A DNA stretch of 64,000 bases. It comes from Lentzea nigeriaca (GTDB lineage: Bacteria; Actinomycetota; Actinomycetes; Mycobacteriales; Pseudonocardiaceae). Shown piece by piece: positions 59,656-64,000 of this stretch (position 1 is its first letter; each line of letters begins with the position of its first letter). Position numbers and translations under genes: made by a program. The DNA lies in assembly GCF_016907955.1 (NCBI RefSeq), contig NZ_JAFBCX010000001.1, positions 868,001-932,000 of the forward strand. Direction: 5' to 3'. The notes beneath the pieces were generated by a model. It made no database searches. It saw nothing but the letters and a program-made list of their open reading frames with translations, and was not told the DNA's origin.

Positions 59656-62097
59656 ATGAGCGCGAAGACCGGAGCCAGGCGAGGGGAACGAGTCCCCGCG
59701 GCCACGCTGCCGGTCGCCCGCATCGTCGTGGACGTCCCCCTGGCCCACCTGGACCGCCCCTTCGACTACGCCGTACCGTCCGAACTGGACGAGACGGCCG
59801 TGCCGGGCTGCCGCGTCCGCGTCCGCTTCGCGGGCCAACTCGTCGACGGCTACCTCCTGGAGCGCGCCGAAACCTCCGAGTACGAGAAGAAACTCGCCTT
59901 CATCGAAAAGGTCGTCTCTCCCGAACCGGTGCTGGCACCGGAGATCGCCGCCCTGGCCCGCGCCATCGCCGACAGGTACGCGGGCGGCATGATCGACGTC
60001 CTGAGGCTCGCGATCCCACCCCGCCACGCCCGAGCGGAAGCGGCCGAGTCCGGCGCCCCGGCTCCGCTGCCCCAGGTCCCGGCCTGGGTGTCCGAGCAGC
60101 CCGCCGCGCCACAAGGCCCGGCCGGCGTGCCCGCTGGGTCCTCGGTCGCGGCGTCGCCAGAGGGTTCCGGTGGCGTGCCCGCCGCGCCTGTCGACGAGCC
60201 AGTCGCTCCAGCCGCCGAGCAGACCACGCCGGCGACCGAGCCTGCTGTGCGGCCGACAGTGCCTGCCACTCCGCCAACCGCGCCTGCCGCGGCTCCGGCT
60301 GCTCCCGCCACCGAGCCGACCGCGCCCGCCGTGCCGCCATCGGCGCCTGTCGTCGAGTCGGCCGCGCCTGCCGCAGCCCCGGCTGCTCCCGTCACCGAGC
60401 CGACCGCGCCCGCCGTGCCGCCATCGGCGCCTGTCGCCGAGCCCGCCGCGCCTGCCGCAGCCCCGGCTGCTCCCGCCACCGAGGCCGGCACTTCCGGCGG
60501 CTCGGCAGCCCCCACCCGTTCCCAGCTTCCGCCTGTCCCCGCCGACGCCTGGTCGCGCTACCCGCGCGGCCCCAAGTACCTGGAAGCCCTCCGCACCGGC
60601 CGTCCCGCCCACGCCGTCTGGCAGGCCCTGCCCTCCGAGGACTGGCCCGCGCGGTTGGCCGAAGCTGCCGCTGCGGTCGCCTCCACCGGGCGGGGTGTCG
60701 TCATCGTCGTGCCGGATCACCGTGATCTGGCGCGTGTGTCCGAGGCGTGTGCGAGGCTCATCGAGGGTGTGGTGACGCTGTCGGCCGACCTGGGGCCGTC
60801 CGAGCGCTACAAGCGCTGGCTGGCTGTTCGCCGGGGTGTCGCCAGGGTCGTGGTCGGCACTCGCGCCACCGCCTTCGCGCCGGTCAAGGATCCCGGGTTG
60901 CTGGTCGTGTGGGACGACGGCGACGATCTCCACGTCGAGCCGCGTTCGCCCTATCCGAACGTGCGCGATGTTCTGGTGCAGCGTGCGCACATGTCCGGTG
61001 CGGCGTTGCTGATCGGTGGCTTCGCCCGCACCGCCGAGGCTCAGCTCCTGGTCGAGACGGGCTGGGCCCACGAGATCGTGGCCTCCCGCGAGACCCTGCG
61101 GGCCGTGGCGCCGCGCGTCGTGTCGGTGGGCGACAACGAGTGGCAGGACGTCAAGGACCCCGCCGCCCGCACCGCGCGGCTGCCGTCCATCGCCTTCGAG
61201 GCGGCGCGGTTCGCCCTGGCCGACTCGCCGGTGCTCATCCAGGTGCCGCGCCGCGGTTACGTGCCCGCCCTCGCCTGCGGGCAGTGCCGGGGGCCTGCGC
61301 GATGCCGCCGGTGTGCGGGGCCGCTCGCGTTGCCCGGTGGCACCGAGGACGGGCTGCCCAAGCCCGCGTACTGCCGGTGGTGCGCGGCCACGGAGGCCGC
61401 GTTCCGGTGTCCGACGTGCGGCTCGCGCAGGCTGCGAGGGCAGATCATCGGTGCCAGGCGCACGGCCGAGGAGCTGGGGCGGGCGTTTCCCGGGCATCCG
61501 GTGCGCACCAGCGGTGCGGACGAGGTGCTCACCAAGGTGCCGGGCAAGCCCTCGCTGGTGGTGGCCACGCCCGGCGCCGAACCCGTGGCCGAGGGCGGTT
61601 ACGGCGCGGTCCTCCTGCTCGACGGCTGGGCGTTGCTCGGCCGGGCCGACCTGCGGGCCTCCGAGGAGGCGCTGCGGCGGTGGATGACGGCCGCCGGGCT
61701 GGTGCGGCCAGGCAACGGGCGGGTGGTCGTGATCGCGGACTCGTCCCTCACGCCGGTGCAGGCCCTGGTGCGCTGGGACCCGGTGTGGCACGCCGCCACC
61801 GAGCTCGCGGCGCGGACCGAGCTCGGGTTTCCGCCCGCGGTGCGGATGGCGACGGTCGACGGCACCCCGGACGCGGTGAACGCCCTGCTCGACGAGCTGC
61901 GGTTGCCGCCGACCGGCGAGATCCTCGGGCCGGTGCCGCTGGGTGAGGACGAGTCCAGGGAACGGGCGCTGGTCCGCGTCGCCCGCAGCGAAGGCCGTCA
62001 GCTGGCCGCCGTCCTGGCCGAGGCCCAGGCCGTGCGGACAGCCCGGAAGGAACAGGAGCTGGTGCGCATCAAGCTCGATCCGCTCGAGGTGCTCTGA
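59656..62097 (+). CDS. priA: Actinobacterial PriA-like primosomal protein lacking helicase motifs
   Basis: The 813-residue protein has the PriA 3' DNA-binding domain (about 15-120), a long Ala/Pro/Thr-rich insert (about 125-290), and a helicase-like part with the zinc-binding cysteines CGQCRGPARCRRC and CRWC...CPTC. The Walker A (GVTGSGKT in E. coli) is missing: the region reads RGVVIVVPDHRDL, and the DEEH box is WDDGDDL. Actinobacterial PriA proteins are known to lack ATPase motifs, so it may work as a loading platform. AGGAGG is only one base before ATG 59656. It is the usual downstream neighbour of metK. Confidence 0.9.
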   Translation: MSAKTGARRGERVPAATLPVARIVVDVPLAHLDRPFDYAVPSELDETAVPGCRVRVRFAGQLVDGYLLERAETSEYEKKLAFIEKVVSPEPVLAPEIAALARAIADRYAGGMIDVLRLAIPPRHARAEAAESGAPAPLPQVPAWVSEQPAAPQGPAGVPAGSSVAASPEGSGGVPAAPVDEPVAPAAEQTTPATEPAVRPTVPATPPTAPAAAPAAPATEPTAPAVPPSAPVVESAAPAAAPAAPVTEPTAPAVPPSAPVAEPAAPAAAPAAPATEAGTSGGSAAPTRSQLPPVPADAWSRYPRGPKYLEALRTGRPAHAVWQALPSEDWPARLAEAAAAVASTGRGVVIVVPDHRDLARVSEACARLIEGVVTLSADLGPSERYKRWLAVRRGVARVVVGTRATAFAPVKDPGLLVVWDDGDDLHVEPRSPYPNVRDVLVQRAHMSGAALLIGGFARTAEAQLLVETGWAHEIVASRETLRAVAPRVVSVGDNEWQDVKDPAARTARLPSIAFEAARFALADSPVLIQVPRRGYVPALACGQCRGPARCRRCAGPLALPGGTEDGLPKPAYCRWCAATEAAFRCPTCGSRRLRGQIIGARRTAEELGRAFPGHPVRTSGADEVLTKVPGKPSLVVATPGAEPVAEGGYGAVLLLDGWALLGRADLRASEEALRRWMTAAGLVRPGNGRVVVIADSSLTPVQALVRWDPVWHAATELAARTELGFPPAVRMATVDGTPDAVNALLDELRLPPTGEILGPVPLGEDESRERALVRVARSEGRQLAAVLAEAQAVRTARKEQELVRIKLDPLEVL
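60280..60486 (+). repeat. 84-base tandem repeat inside priA
   Basis: Two full copies (60301-60384, 60385-60468) and flanking partial copies encode a 28-residue Ala/Pro/Thr unit. The copies differ at only a few bases, so the duplication is recent. It lies in the linker between the DNA-binding and helicase-like domains and keeps the frame. Confidence 0.88.
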
Positions 62098-62105
62098 CCG
62101 GGAGT

Positions 62106-62570
62106 TCAGTTCTCGTAATAGGACCGCAGGTTCGCGATGTGCTCGCGGATGTCGTCGTCGGTGAGCTTCTCGTACTCGAGGTACTCGCTCATGTACGTCA
62201 TCAGGTCGCCGCGCTCGGGCTGGTCCTCGCTCGCGATCACGTGCGCCGTCGTGCCCGCGACGCCCGCCGGGAACAGCAGGAAGCCGTCGAGGCCCGCCAT
62301 CGTGTCGAAGGAGGCGTTCTTGGCCTCCCACAGCGCCCAGACGTCCTCCTCGCGCCCGCACTCGGCGAGCAGCAGCGCGGCGAGGACCATCGCCTCGCTC
62401 ACGCCCCAGCCCTCGCGGTGGGCTGCCGTTTCCTCCGTCAGCAGGTGGCGCAGCAGATCCGCGTCGCCCTCGCGGCGGTCGTGCAGCAGCAACCGCAGGG
62501 CGTCCTCGCGGTCGGCCTCGTCGAGAGGGGTGTTCGCGAAATCCGTTCGCAACCGGTCAAGATCGATCAC
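62106..62570 (-). CDS. Conserved hypothetical protein
   Basis: The 154-residue acidic helical protein resembles no family I can name. It contains a middle hydrophobic segment (VLAALLLAECGREEDVWALWEAKNASFDT) typical of small repeat-like helical proteins of actinobacteria. GTG 62570 has GGAG within the preceding bases, and TAAGGT six bases upstream could be a leaderless -10. It converges on priA with eight bases between stops and diverges from ggt. Confidence 0.72.
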   Translation of the reverse strand: MIDLDRLRTDFANTPLDEADREDALRLLLHDRREGDADLLRHLLTEETAAHREGWGVSEAMVLAALLLAECGREEDVWALWEAKNASFDTMAGLDGFLLFPAGVAGTTAHVIASEDQPERGDLMTYMSEYLEYEKLTDDDIREHIANLRSYYEN

Positions 62571-62635
62571 CTCCGCACCTTAGGCCTTTCCCAAGAACTG
62601 TTGCCATCCGGTCGCAAGGGAGTAGAAGAGTGCGC

Positions 62636-64000
62636 ATGTTGCGAACGGCTGCCGCATTGACGCTCTCCGTCGTACTGGTCGCCCCTGCTTCCGCAGGTGC
62701 GGCGGAACCACCGCCTCGAGTGCCCGAGCAGGTCGGCTGGGGCGGTGCCGTCTCCAGCGTCGACGCCGACGCGTCCCAGATCGGCATCGACGTGCTCCGC
62801 CGCGGCGGCAACGCCGTCGACGCGGCCGTCGCCACCGCCGCGGCGCTCGGCGTGACCGACCCGTTCAGCGCGGGCATCGGTGGCGGCGGGTTCTTCGTCT
62901 ACTACGACGCCCGTACCCAGCGCGTATCCACTTTGGACGGACGCGAGACCGCTCCGCAGTCCGCGACCGACCAGCTCTTCGTGGAGAACGGCAAGCCGCT
63001 CCCGTTCGCCGAGGCGATGACGAGCGGTATGTCCGTCGGCGTCCCCGGCACGCCCAAGACGTGGCAGCAGGCCCTGGGCAAGTGGGGCACGCTCAACCTG
63101 CGCGAGGCCATGGCGCCGGCGGAAGCGTTGGCACGGCGCGGTTTCGTCGTCGACCAGACGTTCAACTCGCAGATCGCGAACAACGCCGCCCGCTTCGCCG
63201 ACTTCACCTCGACCCGCGACCTCTACCTGCCCGGCGGACAGCCACCCGCCGTCGGCAGCACGTTCCGCAACCCGCAGCTGGCCGACACCTACCGCGAACT
63301 GGCGCGCACCGACCTCGCCTCCCTCTACGGCGGTGCGGTCGGTCACGACCTCGTGAAGACCGTCCAGCAGCCCCCGGTCGTGCCCGGCTCGACCCGCAAC
63401 GTCCGCCCCGGCGCCATGCAGATCTCGGACCTGGCCCGCTACCAGGTGGAACGCCGCGACCCCACGCACACTCGCTACCGCGGCCTGGACGTCTACGGCA
63501 TGGCGGCCCCGTCGTCCGGCGGCACCACCGTCGGCGAGGCGCTCAACATCCTCGAGTCGACCGACCTCGCCGAGGTCAACGACGTCGAGTACCTGCACCG
63601 CTTCATCGAGTCGACCAAGCTCGCCTTCGCCGACCGCCTCCGCTGGGTGGGCGACCCGGCCTTCACCCGCGTCCCGACCAAGGGCCTGCTCTCCCAGGAG
63701 TTCGCCGACTCCCGCGCATGCCTGATCAAGCCCGACGCCGTGCTGCCCGCCCCGCAGCCGGCGGCCGACCCCGACAACCCGCAGGCGTGCGCGGCGACCG
63801 CGGGCCTCTCGGCACTGCGTGAGGACGCCGAACGCACCACCCACCTCACCACGGCCGACCGCTGGGGCAACGTCGTCGCCTACACCCTCACCATCGAGGC
63901 GGAGGGCGGCAGCGGCATCGTCGTCCCCGGCCGTGGCTTCCTGCTCAACAACGAGCTCACCGACTTCGAGTTCGTCGCCCCGAACGCCGGCGTCCCGCAC
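62636..64000 (+). CDS. ggt: Gamma-glutamyltransferase (partial, C-terminus beyond right edge)
   Basis: The 455 visible residues start with a signal peptide (about 1-22, LRTAAALTLSVVLVAPASAG) and continue as the large subunit of gamma-glutamyltransferase: IGIDVLRRGGNAVDAAVATA, FSAGIGGGGFF, DGRETAP. The autocleavage and nucleophile Thr lies in ERTTHLTTADRWGN near residue 400, so the proenzyme is intact to that point. The enzyme splits gamma-glutamyl bonds outside the cytoplasm. ATG 62636 follows AAGGGAG. The small subunit runs off the window. Confidence 0.93.
   Translation, partial: MLRTAAALTLSVVLVAPASAGAAEPPPRVPEQVGWGGAVSSVDADASQIGIDVLRRGGNAVDAAVATAAALGVTDPFSAGIGGGGFFVYYDARTQRVSTLDGRETAPQSATDQLFVENGKPLPFAEAMTSGMSVGVPGTPKTWQQALGKWGTLNLREAMAPAEALARRGFVVDQTFNSQIANNAARFADFTSTRDLYLPGGQPPAVGSTFRNPQLADTYRELARTDLASLYGGAVGHDLVKTVQQPPVVPGSTRNVRPGAMQISDLARYQVERRDPTHTRYRGLDVYGMAAPSSGGTTVGEALNILESTDLAEVNDVEYLHRFIESTKLAFADRLRWVGDPAFTRVPTKGLLSQEFADSRACLIKPDAVLPAPQPAADPDNPQACAATAGLSALREDAERTTHLTTADRWGNVVAYTLTIEAEGGSGIVVPGRGFLLNNELTDFEFVAPNAGVPH

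Noticed and set aside
58330..62361. A 1343-codon open frame on the minus strand with Gly-rich repeats
   Set aside because: It mirrors the beta-helix gene and priA; its Gly/Arg/Ser repeats are the complement of the Ala/Pro linker repeat.

Overview
The window is very GC-rich, has dense GTG/TTG-started genes with 4-base (ATGA/GTGA) overlaps, and carries markers of a mycelial actinomycete: BldD, an AfsQ1-type two-component system, a DasR/dre-type GlcNAc PTS locus, a SARP regulator, an XRE/DUF397 pair, DinB/mycothiol-type proteins and mIHF. Gene content and intergenic palindromes suggest Pseudonocardiaceae (Lentzea/Saccharothrix/Actinosynnema-like). The family level is inference; the phylum-level call is safe. 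No tRNA, rRNA, CRISPR array or insertion sequence was seen.

Three conserved actinobacterial backbones run left to right on the plus strand, with accessory genes lodged between their parts. (1) Positions 12.6-18.6 kb hold DUF948-DUF6167-alaS-ruvX-mltG-aroE; the backbone resumes at 26.2-32.8 kb with a prepilin peptidase, aroC-aroK-aroB-aroQ, pepQ, efp and nusB. Between the halves lie a methyltransferase, a GerMN lipoprotein with an AfsQ1/Q2 pair, a PAP2 phosphatase and a complete split PTS (HPr, EIIC, EIIB, EIIA) with its GntR regulator and a dre operator. (2) bldD at 38.2 kb diverges from the pyrimidine operon pyrR-pyrB-pyrC-PH protein-carA-carB-pyrF (38.9-47.4 kb), which has a PyrR-type RNA leader and ends in a strong hairpin. 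Between nusB and bldD sit an HD hydrolase, XRE/DUF397, an NmrA-like reductase, a SigJ-like sigma factor, an esterase and a WYL regulator. (3) mihF-gmk-rpoZ-coaBC-metK (47.7-51.4 kb) leads to priA at 59.7 kb, with a SARP regulator and secreted proteins (RTX-like protein, subtilase, phospholipase C) and a beta-helix membrane protein between metK and priA.

The left end (0-12 kb) is accessory: a MoxR/DUF4350/DUF4129 membrane operon cut by the edge; a cluster combining CheR- and CheB-type enzymes with STAS and STAS-HATPase partner-switching proteins but no chemoreceptor, CheA or CheW; a small kinase divergent from rarA; a frameshifted GNAT gene; RidA; and a siderophore-type acyltransferase behind an iron box. 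The right end is a gamma-glutamyltransferase cut by the edge.

The most unusual items are the CheR/CheB-STAS-HATPase cluster, a perfect 16-bp hairpin presenting the start codon of the prepilin peptidase in its loop, an exact 30-bp-period degenerate repeat after the PTS genes, two genes whose 3' ends read through palindromes, and a recurring leaderless promoter layout (TANNNT, 6-7 bases, start codon).
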